Shown here: one piece after another, positions 45,705 to 54,840 of the stretch
How positions within the stretch are numbered: position 1 is the first letter of the stretch
Layout of the letters: each line of letters starts with the position of its first letter
Assembly (NCBI RefSeq): GCF_030345705.1
Contig: NZ_JAUASW010000001.1
Coordinates: 1,612,001 to 1,676,000, forward strand
DNA length: 64,000 nucleotides
Origin: Pelomonas sp. SE-A7
GTDB lineage: Bacteria > Pseudomonadota > Gammaproteobacteria > Burkholderiales > Burkholderiaceae_C
Reading direction: 5' to 3'
Made by a program: the position numbers and the translations under genes
Notes under the pieces: model-generated
What the model saw: the letters and a program-made list of their open reading frames with translations, nothing else
Databases searched by the model: none
Told to the model about the DNA's origin: nothing

Positions 45705-46478
45705 TCAGGGCCGCGCCCGGATATGCAGGGCGTTGGCCACCTTGCGCAAGGCCGGCTCATTGAACGGCCGCTGCATCACCGAGCGACCGTCCATCAGCAG
45801 GGTGCTGGAGCCGCCGCCGTCCAGGTTGATCGCATCGACCGCGCCGAGCTGGGCCATCACGGCCGACATCTGCACCAGGCTGAGCCCCAGCACCGGCGGA
45901 CGCCGGCCTTCGGCCAGCGCAATGATCAGGTAGCGGCCACTGGCGTCCAGGCCCACGGCGGTGCGCGGATGGGTGGACTTGCAGTGGCTGCCGCAGCGCT
46001 CGTCGTCCTCGGCCGTGCGCCGCCTGCCATGGTCCAGCAGCCAGGGCGTGCCGGCCACCACATTGCTCCATTCAGGCTTCATTTGGGCCGGCGGCTGCAG
46101 CACGACCTCGCAGCGCTGTGCCGCATCGCAGGCCAGCAGCGGGCTTCTGGCCACCTCGAACACCGGCGCCCAGGCCTCGCCATTGCTGACCGTCAGGCCG
46201 CGCACCTGGAATTCCTTGTTGAAGTAGGAGACGTTGATGCTCGCCAGCGCCCCGGCGCTGCTGGCCATCTGGTCCAGCGGCAGGCCTTTTTCAGCGGGCG
46301 GAGAGACGCTGACTTGAAGCGTTTGCAAATCCACCCTCAGCGCGTGGACCACGCTTTCGGGGAAAGGCGTGATGCGCGCATAGTCCAGGCCCTTGGCGTG
46401 GCCCTGGTAAGGCGCTGGAATGCTGGCGCAGCCGGCGAGCCACAGGACGAGCAGCAGGCCGGCCAGGCGCCGGCTCAT
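45705..46478 (-). CDS. Phosphodiester glycosidase family lipoprotein (NAGPA-like)
   Basis: A 257-residue lipoprotein with a lipobox LAGCAS (Cys about 16) and the DUF2233/NAGPA-like domain. SINVSYFN, PRTAVGLDASGRYLII, and INLDGGGSSTLLMDG are typical. The family removes N-acetylglucosamine from phosphodiester links. ATG 46478 overlaps the stop of the serine hydrolase gene by four bases, which also favours this start over in-frame codons further upstream. Role in cell-wall or exopolysaccharide turnover is inferred. Confidence 0.88.
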   Translation of the reverse strand: MSRRLAGLLLVLWLAGCASIPAPYQGHAKGLDYARITPFPESVVHALRVDLQTLQVSVSPPAEKGLPLDQMASSAGALASINVSYFNKEFQVRGLTVSNGEAWAPVFEVARSPLLACDAAQRCEVVLQPPAQMKPEWSNVVAGTPWLLDHGRRRTAEDDERCGSHCKSTHPRTAVGLDASGRYLIIALAEGRRPPVLGLSLVQMSAVMAQLGAVDAINLDGGGSSTLLMDGRSVMQRPFNEPALRKVANALHIRARP

Positions 46479-47803
46479 GCCTGAGCCTTCATCAGATGGC
46501 CCCACAGCAGCCGATGCAGCTTTTCCTCGAAGCCGGGGAAGCTGGACTCGCGCGCCCGGTGCAGGTCCGGGTCGGCGCCGGTGCCCGAGATGGCATAGGC
46601 GATTCCGTTGCCGCGTCCGGCATCGAACATCAGGCCCGAGCGCAGGCCCCAGGCGAAGCCGCAATGACCCCAGGCCTCAAGCCCGGGATAGAGCCGGTCG
46701 CCGCGGCCGTCGAGGCTGCGGTCTAGGTAGTGCTGCAGTCCCACGCCCCAGGCCTGGTAGATGCCGTCCCAGGTGTTGCCGTTGGCTGTCTTGGCGTCGT
46801 AGCGCCACTGCTCGGTGCAAAGCGCGGCAATGCTGGCGGGCGACAGGAAGGCCTGGCCGCGATGCTGCCCGCCGGCCAGCAGCATCTGCAGGATGGCGCC
46901 CATGCCGCGCACGCTGATGCGCAGCCGGCCCTGCGGACCGAACAGCGTGCCATTGCTGCCCAGCTTGTAGTCAGCCAGGCCCTTGAGCGGCTTGGGCGGC
47001 TCGCGGCTGAAATCGTCGGTCTGCGGCACCCAGGGGCCTTCGGTCTTCCAGGGCTGGCCCTCGACCTGCTTGCGATAGAGCGTGGCCAGCTGGGCCAGTT
47101 GCTCGGGCGGCAGCGAGGCTGCATCGAAGCCCCCGGCCGCGCCCAGCGGGCCCAGCACCCATTGCTGGATCAGGCGGTCGAAGCGCTGCCCGGCCGCCTG
47201 CTCCATCACCGAGGCGATCACGCCGTAGTTCAGGTTGGTGTACTGGAAATGGCCGCCCGGCGCCCAGCTCGCCCAGGCCTTGGCGCCAATGCTTCCCTGC
47301 GGACCAAGGAGCGCCTCCAATGAGTTAGGCAACTCGAAGAAGATGCCGCCCTCGTCGGTCAGGCCGGCGCGGTGGCTGAGCAGCAGGCGCAGCGTGATCG
47401 GAATGTCGGGGAAGCGCGGATTCCGGAACCGGAAGCCCAGGCGCTCGGACACGTCCTCGTCCAGGCTGAGCCGGCCGGCCTCGACCAGGCGCATCACGCC
47501 CAGCGCGACGACCAGCTTGGTCACCGAGGCGATGCGGAACAGCGTATCCGGCGTCACCGGCAGGCCGGGCCGGCCCTCGGCAGCGACCACGCGCTCGCCG
47601 AACTGGGCCTCGAAGACCACCTCGCCGCGGCGCACGCACAGCACGGCCAGGCCGGGCAAGGGATTGGCCGGATCGGCCTGCAGCGCCTGCAGGGCCTGGC
47701 GCAGCTCGGCGGCCTCGTCCTTGCCATCGGCGGCGCCCGCCAGGCTGCCCGCGCCCCAAGCGCCGAGGGCCATCAGCAGCTGGCGGCGTTGCAGTTCGCT
47801 CAT
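46475..47803 (-). CDS. Serine hydrolase, class C beta-lactamase/PBP4-like family
   Basis: A 442-residue exported enzyme. The N-terminus LQRRQLLMALGAWGAG looks Tat-like. The SxxK motif is SVTK (S93, K96), and YTN at 188-190 is the second motif (HFQYTNLNYG). The gene overlaps both the GntR gene upstream and the glycosidase gene downstream by four bases. Peptidase, esterase and beta-lactam activities are all possible. Confidence 0.88.
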   Translation of the reverse strand: MSELQRRQLLMALGAWGAGSLAGAADGKDEAAELRQALQALQADPANPLPGLAVLCVRRGEVVFEAQFGERVVAAEGRPGLPVTPDTLFRIASVTKLVVALGVMRLVEAGRLSLDEDVSERLGFRFRNPRFPDIPITLRLLLSHRAGLTDEGGIFFELPNSLEALLGPQGSIGAKAWASWAPGGHFQYTNLNYGVIASVMEQAAGQRFDRLIQQWVLGPLGAAGGFDAASLPPEQLAQLATLYRKQVEGQPWKTEGPWVPQTDDFSREPPKPLKGLADYKLGSNGTLFGPQGRLRISVRGMGAILQMLLAGGQHRGQAFLSPASIAALCTEQWRYDAKTANGNTWDGIYQAWGVGLQHYLDRSLDGRGDRLYPGLEAWGHCGFAWGLRSGLMFDAGRGNGIAYAISGTGADPDLHRARESSFPGFEEKLHRLLWGHLMKAQA

Positions 47804-48570
47804 TGGTCCTCGTCCTCGTCATCGAGATCACCCAGCTCGGCGAGCAGCGGGCCGCTGATGGGGCGCATCACATTGATCTCGAAGCGATAGCGGTCGGCGC
47901 GATAAAGGCTCTTGGCGTACTCGACCACCTCGCCTGAACCGGCATGCGAAAGCCGCTCGATCAGCAGCGAAGGCGAGAACGGCGCCACGCCCAGCAGGTC
48001 GGCCTCCTCCTCGTTCAGCACCGTGGCCTGGATCTGCTGGCTCGCCGCCCGCAGCGGCAGGCCGAAGCGCTGCGACAGCAGCTCGTACAGCGAGCTGGTC
48101 GCCAGGCTGGCGGCATCGAAGCCGGGCACCTTGGCCTGGATCAGGTAGACGGTCTCCAGCGCCATCGGCTCGTCGCTGGCCAGGCGCAGCCGGCGCATCT
48201 CGACCACGGCCGTGCCGGGTATGACCTTGAGCTTGTGGGCCAGCTTGGCGCCGGCCGCGATGGTGCGGCAACCCAGCAACTCGCTGGTCGGCACCAGGCC
48301 GCGTTCGCGCATTTCTTCCGAGAACGAAAGCAGCTGCGGCTGCTTGACCACCGGCTGGCCGGACACGAAGGTGCCGGCGCCCTGGCGGCGCTGCAGCAGC
48401 CCGTCCAGCTCCAGTTCGCGCAGGCAGCGGCGCAGGGTTTCGCGCGCCACGTCGAAGCGTTCGCTCAGCTCGCGCTCCGGCGGCAGCCGGCCGCCCTCGC
48501 CGTTCTGTTCAATCAGCTCGAGCAGGCGGCGCTTGAGCTGCTCGCGCTTCTGGCCACGGTCCATGATCAT
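47800..48570 (-). CDS. GntR-family (UTRA-domain) regulator
   Basis: A 256-residue protein. The winged helix reads RLPPERELSERFDVARETLRR and the C-terminal UTRA domain runs from about residue 85 to 245. It resembles the NagR/YvoA subfamily that responds to amino-sugar phosphates. ATG 48570 has GGGAG six bases upstream. As the first gene of a three-gene operon it probably controls the hydrolase and glycosidase genes and itself. Confidence 0.9.
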   Translation of the reverse strand: MIMDRGQKREQLKRRLLELIEQNGEGGRLPPERELSERFDVARETLRRCLRELELDGLLQRRQGAGTFVSGQPVVKQPQLLSFSEEMRERGLVPTSELLGCRTIAAGAKLAHKLKVIPGTAVVEMRRLRLASDEPMALETVYLIQAKVPGFDAASLATSSLYELLSQRFGLPLRAASQQIQATVLNEEEADLLGVAPFSPSLLIERLSHAGSGEVVEYAKSLYRADRYRFEINVMRPISGPLLAELGDLDDEDEDQ

Positions 48571-48710
48571 GGCTGTCTCCCGGCGGAGCGGCAGGCTCCG
48601 CGCCGTTCATTGGTTTGGTTATGGCCCAGCTTGGGCCGGCGGTTGGCGGACCAATCCGCCAAGCTACCCAGCGCCACGAGTCTAGCCGCCGGCCAAGCCG
48701 CCAAGCCATG

Positions 48711-48728
48711 AATACCATTGCTAGACCA
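48711..48728. promoter_or_regulatory. Candidate half-site for a NagR-like GntR regulator
   Basis: On the minus strand this 18-bp stretch holds TGGTCTAG followed by ATGGTATT. TGGTCTAG equals one half of the NagR/DasR consensus TGGTCTAGACCA, but the second half is not symmetric. It lies in the 249-bp gap between the GntR gene and the epimerase gene. Confidence 0.3.
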
Positions 48729-48743
48729 GAACCTGGGCTTATT

Positions 48744-48774
48744 GCCCCCCGCGAAGCGGGGACAGCGACCGCGG
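48744..48774. repeat. GC hairpin resembling a scattered extragenic element
   Basis: CCCCGC-GAA-GCGGGG (48747-48761) is followed by ACAGCGACCGCGGG. The layout, C-run stem then CAGCGA and a second GC stretch, is similar to the element before recR. It accounts for part of the 249-bp non-coding stretch upstream of the epimerase gene. Confidence 0.4.
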
Positions 48775-48819
48775 GATTTCCCGGCCGGACGCGGGCGCCG
48801 GCATTGCGAAACTGGGCCC

Positions 48820-49668
48820 ATGCTGCATGAGCTGAGCCTGGGATCGATGAGCGCGACGGTGGGCGTCCGCGGCGCCGAGTTGCGCAGCCTGCGGCGCGCC
48901 GGCGAGGAATTCCTGCAGGCCGCCGAGCCCGGCCGCGCCATCCTGCAGTTCCCCAATGTGGGCCGGCTGCGCGAGGACGGCATACGCCACGGCGGTAGCT
49001 TCCATGCCTTGCCTCAGGACGGCTTTGCCGCGCATTGCGATTTCCGCCTGGTCGAGCACACACCTCACAGCCTGGTGCTGGCCTTGCGGGCCGATGCCCA
49101 CACGCGCGAGTGCTATCCCTTCGAGTTCGAGCTGCGCGTGGCCTATGCGCTGCAGGCCCGGGGCCTGAAGGTGGACTACCGGGTCCACAACCGCGGCCTG
49201 GAACGACTGGCCTTTGGTCTGGGTTCGCAGCCGGTGTTCACCCTGCCTCTGGCCGAGGGCGAGTCGCTGCAGGACTGGTCGCTGGCCTTCGACGCAGCCG
49301 AAGCGCCCGAGGCCTACCGGCAGGACGGCCCGCTGTTGTCGGCCCTGCCTCAGCCTTTCGCCTTCAGCCCGCCGCAGAGCCTGCAGCTGGGCTCACCCCA
49401 GTTCGCCAGCGGCCGGCTGGCCTTCAAGCACATCAATTCGCAAAGGCTGGACCTGGTGCATGCGCGGCGCGGCCGGCGCCTTTCGCTGCTGACCGGTGGC
49501 GCGCCCCACCTGGGCCTGTGGAGCCGCCATGACGCGGTCTGCATAGCGCCCTGGTACGGCATTGAAGACGATGCGCAGGCCCCGCTGGAACTGCTGGCCA
49601 AGCCCTCGGCCATCCAGTTGCCGGCCGGCCGCGCCTTCGTGGCCGGCTACCGGATCGAACTGGCCTGA
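48820..49668 (+). CDS. Aldose 1-epimerase/galactose mutarotase-like protein
   Basis: A 282-residue beta-sandwich protein. GVRGAELRSLRR, the catalytic-type HGGSFHALP and the acidic C-terminal CIAPWYGIEDD region are in line with LacX-like mutarotases. ATG 48820 is used, as upstream codons overlap a GC hairpin. Sugar specificity unknown. It diverges from the GntR operon. Confidence 0.85.
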   Translation: MLHELSLGSMSATVGVRGAELRSLRRAGEEFLQAAEPGRAILQFPNVGRLREDGIRHGGSFHALPQDGFAAHCDFRLVEHTPHSLVLALRADAHTRECYPFEFELRVAYALQARGLKVDYRVHNRGLERLAFGLGSQPVFTLPLAEGESLQDWSLAFDAAEAPEAYRQDGPLLSALPQPFAFSPPQSLQLGSPQFASGRLAFKHINSQRLDLVHARRGRRLSLLTGGAPHLGLWSRHDAVCIAPWYGIEDDAQAPLELLAKPSAIQLPAGRAFVAGYRIELA

Positions 49669-49680
49669 GGCCGCTGCAGC

Positions 49681-50316
49681 TCAGGGAATTGCCAGCTCGA
49701 ACAAGGCGCCGCCGCCGGGCCGCGCCATCAGCCGGCTGCGGCCCTGACGGCCGCGGTTGCGATGGGCCAGGGCCACGGCCGCGCAGACCTGCAGACCCAG
49801 GCCACTGGCCGTGGGGCTGGCCGGCGCATCGAGGCCAGGGCCGTCGTCGGCCACACTGAAGCAGAGCATGCCGTCCTCGGCCAGGTCCAGGCCCAGGTCT
49901 ATGTGCTGACGGGCGTAGTGCAAGGCGTTGTAGAGGGCCGAGTCCAGCGCCAGGCGCAGGAGCTGGCGGTCGCAGATCCAGACCTCGGGCAACTCGCGCG
50001 CCGGCTCGGCCAGGCGCAGCTCCAGGCGGCCAGCCGCCAGCAGCCTTCCGTCGTCGACCAGCTCCTGCATCAGCTCCTGCGGCGAGGCCTCTTCCAGATG
50101 CACCGGCAGGCGCTTGCCGCTGGCGCTGCGCTGAGCCACAAGCAGGCCGCTCATCTGGTGCGTCAGGTGCTGGGCCTGGCTGAGCGCCGAACGTGCGAGC
50201 GCCTGGGCCGCATGCTTGTCCAGCTGGTGCTCCATCCGCTGCAGCGAATCGCTCAGCAGGGTCAGCCGGTTCTTCAAATCGTGGACCACCGCCGCGCAGA
50301 GCGCCTCATTCATCAT
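49681..50316 (-). CDS. Minimal histidine kinase without sensor domain
   Basis: A 211-residue protein with an H-box at the extreme N-terminus (AAVVHDLKNRLTLL, H12), a dimerisation helix, and a GHKL ATPase domain (N-box ALDSALYNALHYA; DDGPGLDA and GLGLQVC as G-boxes). No TM segment or input domain. It starts 70 bp after the stop of the TPR response regulator gene, so the two are likely partners. Confidence 0.88.
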   Translation of the reverse strand: MMNEALCAAVVHDLKNRLTLLSDSLQRMEHQLDKHAAQALARSALSQAQHLTHQMSGLLVAQRSASGKRLPVHLEEASPQELMQELVDDGRLLAAGRLELRLAEPARELPEVWICDRQLLRLALDSALYNALHYARQHIDLGLDLAEDGMLCFSVADDGPGLDAPASPTASGLGLQVCAAVALAHRNRGRQGRSRLMARPGGGALFELAIP

Positions 50317-50386
50317 GGGGCACCCTGAGGCCTGCGGCCTGTCCCGCCAGGCGGGAGCGAGCCACTTCGGAACGGCCGTGCGTGGC

Positions 50387-52003
50387 TCATGTGCCGACAC
50401 GCTCCCGGAAGAACTTGCGCGCCGCCGCCACGCGGTCGTGGTTGGGGTACTTGGCCGCCAGGTGGTCGAGCAGCTGGCGGGCCCGGGTCGCATGCTCCTG
50501 GGCCTTGCCCAGGCGGTTCATGGCGATCAGGTAGAGCGTGCACAGCTCGATCTGCACGCTGAAGTGATCCGGCGCCCGGGCCAGGGCCGCCTCGCCGGCC
50601 ACGATGCCTTGCGCCAGGTCGCCGCGCTTGGCCTGCTGCAGCTGCTGAAGCGCTTCTTCCACGTGCCGGCCTTCGCGCTCGACCTCGTCGCGGCAGGCCG
50701 CCTCGACCGGCGTGCCCTTGGCCGACTGCAGGGCCGCGGCCACCATCATCGGCTGGTCGGAGTTGTTGCGGGCCACGGCCATGATCAACTCCTGTCCCAG
50801 CTCCAGGTTGCCGGTGGCCAGAGCCGAGCGGGCCATCAGCAGCTTGTGGGCATCGGGCAGCTGGGCCATGCCGGTGCCGAGCTGGGCCTGCTGCATCAGC
50901 TCGGCCGCCTTCTCGGCCTGGCCGGTGGCCTGCAGGCCCTGCGCCTGCAGCGCCTTGCCCAGGGCCTGGGCGGCAGGCTGGTCGCCGAACTGCTTGGCCT
51001 GCTCGGCCGCCACCGTGATCGCGCGGCGCGGATCGCCGCTGTCTATCAGTGCCTGGGCCAGCAGCATGCCCTCATGGTGGCTGCGCTGCAGCGCATGACG
51101 GTTCTTGCTGACGGCCGACTCCAGCGCCTTGACCGCCAGGCCGGCATCGCCATTGGCCTGGGCCAGCTCACCGAGCTTGATCTTGCGCTGGGCATTGGGC
51201 GCCACCTCGGCCAGCTTCTTGGCCAGCTCCAGAGCCCCGGGCGCATCGCCGCGTTCCTCGGCCATGTCCAGCAGCAGGTCGTAGGCGGCGGCGTAGTCGG
51301 GCTGGGCATAGACCAGCTGCTGCAGCACGGTCTCGGACTGCACGCCCTTGCCCAGCGCACGCAGGGCCTGGGCATGGCCGAGACGGGCCCAGGCGAGTTC
51401 GGAATTGAGCGCCAGCGCCTGCTCGTAGCAGACGCGTGCATCGTCGAAGCGGGCCAGCTTCATCAGGGCCTGGGCCTTCTGCTTGTAGCCCTCGCCCCGC
51501 GTACCGTCGGTGCGCTGGATGAAGTCGTCGGCCACGCCCAGCACCTTGTCCCACTCGCGCGCATCCACCGCCTTGAGCAGCGGCGCCAGCAGCTGCTTGC
51601 GCGCGGCCAGGGTCTCGATCTGGCGGGCCAGCAGCTGGTCGGTGAAGGGCTTGAGGATGTAGCCGTCGGGCAGGTAGTCGCCCGCGGCCAGCACGTCGCT
51701 GCGCAGCGAGTTGGCCGTGATGTAGATCCAGGGCGCCAGCGGGTTGATGAAACGCTTGCCGCGCGCCGTCTCCAGCAGCTGCTGGCCGTCGGCGCCCTCG
51801 CCGAGGTTGTAGTCGCACAGCACGAGGTCGTAGCTGCCGTCGCGCATCGCCTTGAGCGCTTCCTCGGCATTGGCGGTCATCACGACCTGGCGTATGCCCA
51901 GCCGGTACAGCGATTCGCGAATGATCTGCCGCATCTGCTGCTGGTCCTCGACCATCAACACACGGAATGCGGTGATTGCCTTGCCTGGAACCTGTGTCGC
52001 CAC
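50387..52003 (-). CDS. Response regulator fused to TPR repeats
   Basis: A 538-residue cytoplasmic protein. GTG 52003 is chosen as the start because AAGGGG lies about five bases upstream, while the frame's earlier start is a TTG inside the flanking terminator. The receiver domain has D64 in VLCDYNLGEG and the lysine in GYILKPF. The rest (about 145-538) is a series of TPR-like helical repeats, such as ARVCYEQALALNSELAWAR. No DNA-binding or enzyme domain, so output is probably protein interaction. Confidence 0.88.
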   Translation of the reverse strand: MATQVPGKAITAFRVLMVEDQQQMRQIIRESLYRLGIRQVVMTANAEEALKAMRDGSYDLVLCDYNLGEGADGQQLLETARGKRFINPLAPWIYITANSLRSDVLAAGDYLPDGYILKPFTDQLLARQIETLAARKQLLAPLLKAVDAREWDKVLGVADDFIQRTDGTRGEGYKQKAQALMKLARFDDARVCYEQALALNSELAWARLGHAQALRALGKGVQSETVLQQLVYAQPDYAAAYDLLLDMAEERGDAPGALELAKKLAEVAPNAQRKIKLGELAQANGDAGLAVKALESAVSKNRHALQRSHHEGMLLAQALIDSGDPRRAITVAAEQAKQFGDQPAAQALGKALQAQGLQATGQAEKAAELMQQAQLGTGMAQLPDAHKLLMARSALATGNLELGQELIMAVARNNSDQPMMVAAALQSAKGTPVEAACRDEVEREGRHVEEALQQLQQAKRGDLAQGIVAGEAALARAPDHFSVQIELCTLYLIAMNRLGKAQEHATRARQLLDHLAAKYPNHDRVAAARKFFRERVGT

Positions 52004-52104
52004 GCACGCCCCTTGATGGATCACAAGCGGGCCCCAGTATCGTGCATGGCGAAGCGCTTGGGCAGAGTCCGTTCCGGCGTCCGGCTGACAGCCGCCCAAT
52101 GAAA

Positions 52105-52128
52105 AACGGCCCGCTGTCGCGGGCCGTT
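52105..52128 (-). terminator. Intrinsic terminator of the S46 peptidase gene
   Basis: In the transcript sense AACGGCCCGC-GACA-GCGGGCCGTT forms a perfect 10-bp stem followed by TTTTC. It lies 23 bp after the peptidase stop. Confidence 0.88.
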
Positions 52129-52150
52129 CCGGCTCAGGGGGAACGCTGGA

Positions 52151-54319
52151 TTACAGCGCGCCCATTTCCTTCAGCAGGTGATCGGCCTTGTCGACCACCT
52201 TCATCTGCCACTGCATGTAGCGGGCGTCCAGCACGATGGAGCGGACCATCTTGGGGTTGAAGTCCACGTCGGCGATCACGGCGTCCAGCGTGCCGTCGAA
52301 CAGCAGGCCGACCAGCTCGGCCTTGCTGTTCAGCACCGGCGAGCCGGAGTTGCCGCCGGTGGTGTCCAGCGTGGCCAGGAAGTTGACCGGCACATTGCCC
52401 AGTTCCTTGGCGGCGTACTTGTCGTACTGCTTGCCCTTGATGGCAGCCAACTGAGCGGCCGGTGCATTGAACTCGCCCGTGCCCGTGGCCTTGGCGCTGA
52501 CGCCGGCCAGCGTGGTGAACGGCGTCCAGTTGCTGCCGTCGGCGCCCGGCGTGCGGCCGGTCACCTTGCCGAAACTCACGCGCAGCGTGCTGTTGGCATC
52601 GGGGTACAGCGGCTCCTTGCGGCTGGCCTTGTAGGCGATCAGGGCCTTCATGGTGCTGGAATAGGCCTGCTGCACGCGGCCGCCCAGTTCCTTGTCGCGG
52701 TTCTCGCGAGCTTCGTCGTCGGCATACAGGGCCACGGCGGCCTTGATGAAGGCGTCGTCGCTGGCCTTGAAGTCGGCCGGGGCCTTCTTCATCCAGCCCA
52801 TGCGCTCCTTCACGTCAGCCAGCTTGGTGCCGGCGTACAGCACGTCCAGGCGAGCCTTGATGGCGGCTTCGTTCATGCCCGCCGAGAGGCCCAGGGCCGA
52901 CAGGAAGGTAGCGTTCAGCGTGGAAGCCGGCTGGGCCAGGTACTTGGCCAGGAAGCTGGCGGCGACGGCCTTGTCGACCTTCTCGTCGTAGCGACGCTCC
53001 AGCGACTGCAGACCGGCCGCGATGCGGCTCAGGTCGCGTTCCTGGAAGCCGGCCTTGCGTTCCACGTTCGGCTTGGTCTGTTCCTCGGCCAGGCGCAGCA
53101 GCGTGCGGGCCGTGCCCAGCAGGGTCGGCTGGCCTTGCGTCATGAAGGTCTCCGCCTTGGCGATGACCTGGCGCTCGGCGATCAGCTTCTCGGCGGTGGC
53201 GAAGTCGGCACTCCATTCCTTGGCGCGCTTGGCATCGCCGTTGACCCAGGCCTTCAGCTGGGCATAGCCCTTCTGCTTGCGGTCCAGGATGTCGGAGCCG
53301 ATGTAGCTCTCCTGCTGGCCCTGGAAGTTCTTCATCGTGTTGTTCAGGCCGGCGACCGTGCTGGCGTACTTCAGCTCGGCATCCTTGCGACCTTCGGTCT
53401 CGGCCTTGATGATGGCCAGGCGGTTCTCGAAGGCGCTGATCACCGTGGGCTGCTGCCAGCTGAAGGTGAAGTCCACTTCCGCGGGCAGGCGGTAGCGGTT
53501 GGTACGGCCGGGGTAGCCGGTGACCATCACGAAGTCGTTTTCCTTCAGCGGGCTGCTGGCCAGCTTCAGGTAGGACTTGCTCTGGTAGGGCTTGTTGTCC
53601 TTGTTGTAGTCGGCCGGCTTGCCGTCCGGGCCCACGTAGGCGCGGTAGAAGCTGTAGTCGCCGGTGTGGCGCGGCCACATCCAGTTGTCGGTGTCGCCAC
53701 CGAACTTGCCGACGCCGTCGGCCGGTGCATGCACCAGGCGGACGTCGCGGATTTCCATCTGCTTGATCAGCTGGTACTGCACGCCGCCGTAGAAGCCGTA
53801 GACATTGCAGCGGTGGCCGGCGTCCTTCTCACACTCGGCGATCAGGGCCTTCTCGTTGGCTTCCATGGCATCGACACGGGCCTTGCCGGTCAGCGCGCTG
53901 GTCTTGGCGTCGAGCACGCGGTCGGTCACGTCCTTGACGTCGACCGTCACGAACACGCGGCTGCCCGGGGCGGCCGGCAGCTCGTCGGCCATGGTGGCGG
54001 CCAGGAAGCCGTTCTTGATCAGGTCACGCTCGGGACGCGAGTTGTACTGGATGCTGCCGTAGGCGCAGTGGTGGTTGGTCACCACCAGGCCTTGCGGCGA
54101 GACGAACGAGGCGGTGCAGCCACCCAGGCTGATCACGGCGTTCATCGGGAATTGGGTCAGTTCCTTCAGCTTGGCCGGGTCCAGGGCCAGGCCGGCGGCC
54201 TTCAGCGGCGCGGCGATCTGCGGCAGTTGCGAAGGCATCCACATGCCTTCGTCAGCGCGCGCGGCGCCAGTGGCAGCCAGGGCCAGGATGGCCAGGCTCA
54301 GCGAGGAGAGCTTCTTCAT
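52151..54319 (-). CDS. S46-family dipeptidyl peptidase (DPP7/DPP11 type)
   Basis: A 722-residue exported serine peptidase. Signal peptide ends near AARA, then DEGMWMPSQLP, the typical start of S46 enzymes. The catalytic His is in VVTNHHCAYG, the Asp is probably in FGGDTDNWMWPRH, and the Ser in GGNSGSPVLN. These enzymes release dipeptides in the periplasm. The frame is open upstream, but ATG 54319 starts the signal peptide. Confidence 0.94.
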   Translation of the reverse strand: MKKLSSLSLAILALAATGAARADEGMWMPSQLPQIAAPLKAAGLALDPAKLKELTQFPMNAVISLGGCTASFVSPQGLVVTNHHCAYGSIQYNSRPERDLIKNGFLAATMADELPAAPGSRVFVTVDVKDVTDRVLDAKTSALTGKARVDAMEANEKALIAECEKDAGHRCNVYGFYGGVQYQLIKQMEIRDVRLVHAPADGVGKFGGDTDNWMWPRHTGDYSFYRAYVGPDGKPADYNKDNKPYQSKSYLKLASSPLKENDFVMVTGYPGRTNRYRLPAEVDFTFSWQQPTVISAFENRLAIIKAETEGRKDAELKYASTVAGLNNTMKNFQGQQESYIGSDILDRKQKGYAQLKAWVNGDAKRAKEWSADFATAEKLIAERQVIAKAETFMTQGQPTLLGTARTLLRLAEEQTKPNVERKAGFQERDLSRIAAGLQSLERRYDEKVDKAVAASFLAKYLAQPASTLNATFLSALGLSAGMNEAAIKARLDVLYAGTKLADVKERMGWMKKAPADFKASDDAFIKAAVALYADDEARENRDKELGGRVQQAYSSTMKALIAYKASRKEPLYPDANSTLRVSFGKVTGRTPGADGSNWTPFTTLAGVSAKATGTGEFNAPAAQLAAIKGKQYDKYAAKELGNVPVNFLATLDTTGGNSGSPVLNSKAELVGLLFDGTLDAVIADVDFNPKMVRSIVLDARYMQWQMKVVDKADHLLKEMGAL

Positions 54320-54569
54320 CGGATCAATCCAAATGGGGCGCCCGCTGGGGCGCGGAACTGCAGGCCTTGTGGGCCGCGGCAAAGTCGAGCAGCCTACCAC
54401 CGCTCCTAGGGTTTCCCCACATGGCTTGCCCTCATGACGAAAGTCACCCCAGGCCGACCAGCCGACCAGTCGCTTACAAAATTTCCCGGTGCAGACGCGT
54501 CAGCCCCTGGCATTGCCCGGCCAATCGCGCGATAAAGAACCCTGACACGAAACTGACGGGGAGCGCCTC

Positions 54570-54836
54570 ATGACGCTGCGCCAACTGAGCCTGATCAAGC
54601 GCTGGCTGCGCTTGCACCCCAGGGGTCACGAAGTCGAATTGCAGGCCTGGGACATGGTTCTCACCGGCTGGCTGATCGGCCTGCTGGGCGTGCCCGTGGC
54701 CCTGCTGCTGGAGGCCCCGCAATGGCTGCTGCCCTGCCTGCTCGCCTACCTCTTGCCCGAGATGTACTCGGCCGCGCGCCTGCGGCTGCATCGCCGCGGC
54801 CTGCTGCGCTGCGACTACCAGGAACTGCTGAAGTAG
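54570..54836 (+). CDS. Small hypothetical membrane protein
   Basis: An 88-residue protein with an amphipathic basic N-terminus (LSLIKRWLRLHPRGHE) and two hydrophobic segments (about 28-45 and 50-66). GGGGAG lies just upstream, and a GATAAAG -10-like sequence lies about 40 bp upstream. No family recognised. It is convergent with the next gene. Confidence 0.65.
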   Translation: MTLRQLSLIKRWLRLHPRGHEVELQAWDMVLTGWLIGLLGVPVALLLEAPQWLLPCLLAYLLPEMYSAARLRLHRRGLLRCDYQELLK

Positions 54837-54840
54837 ACCT

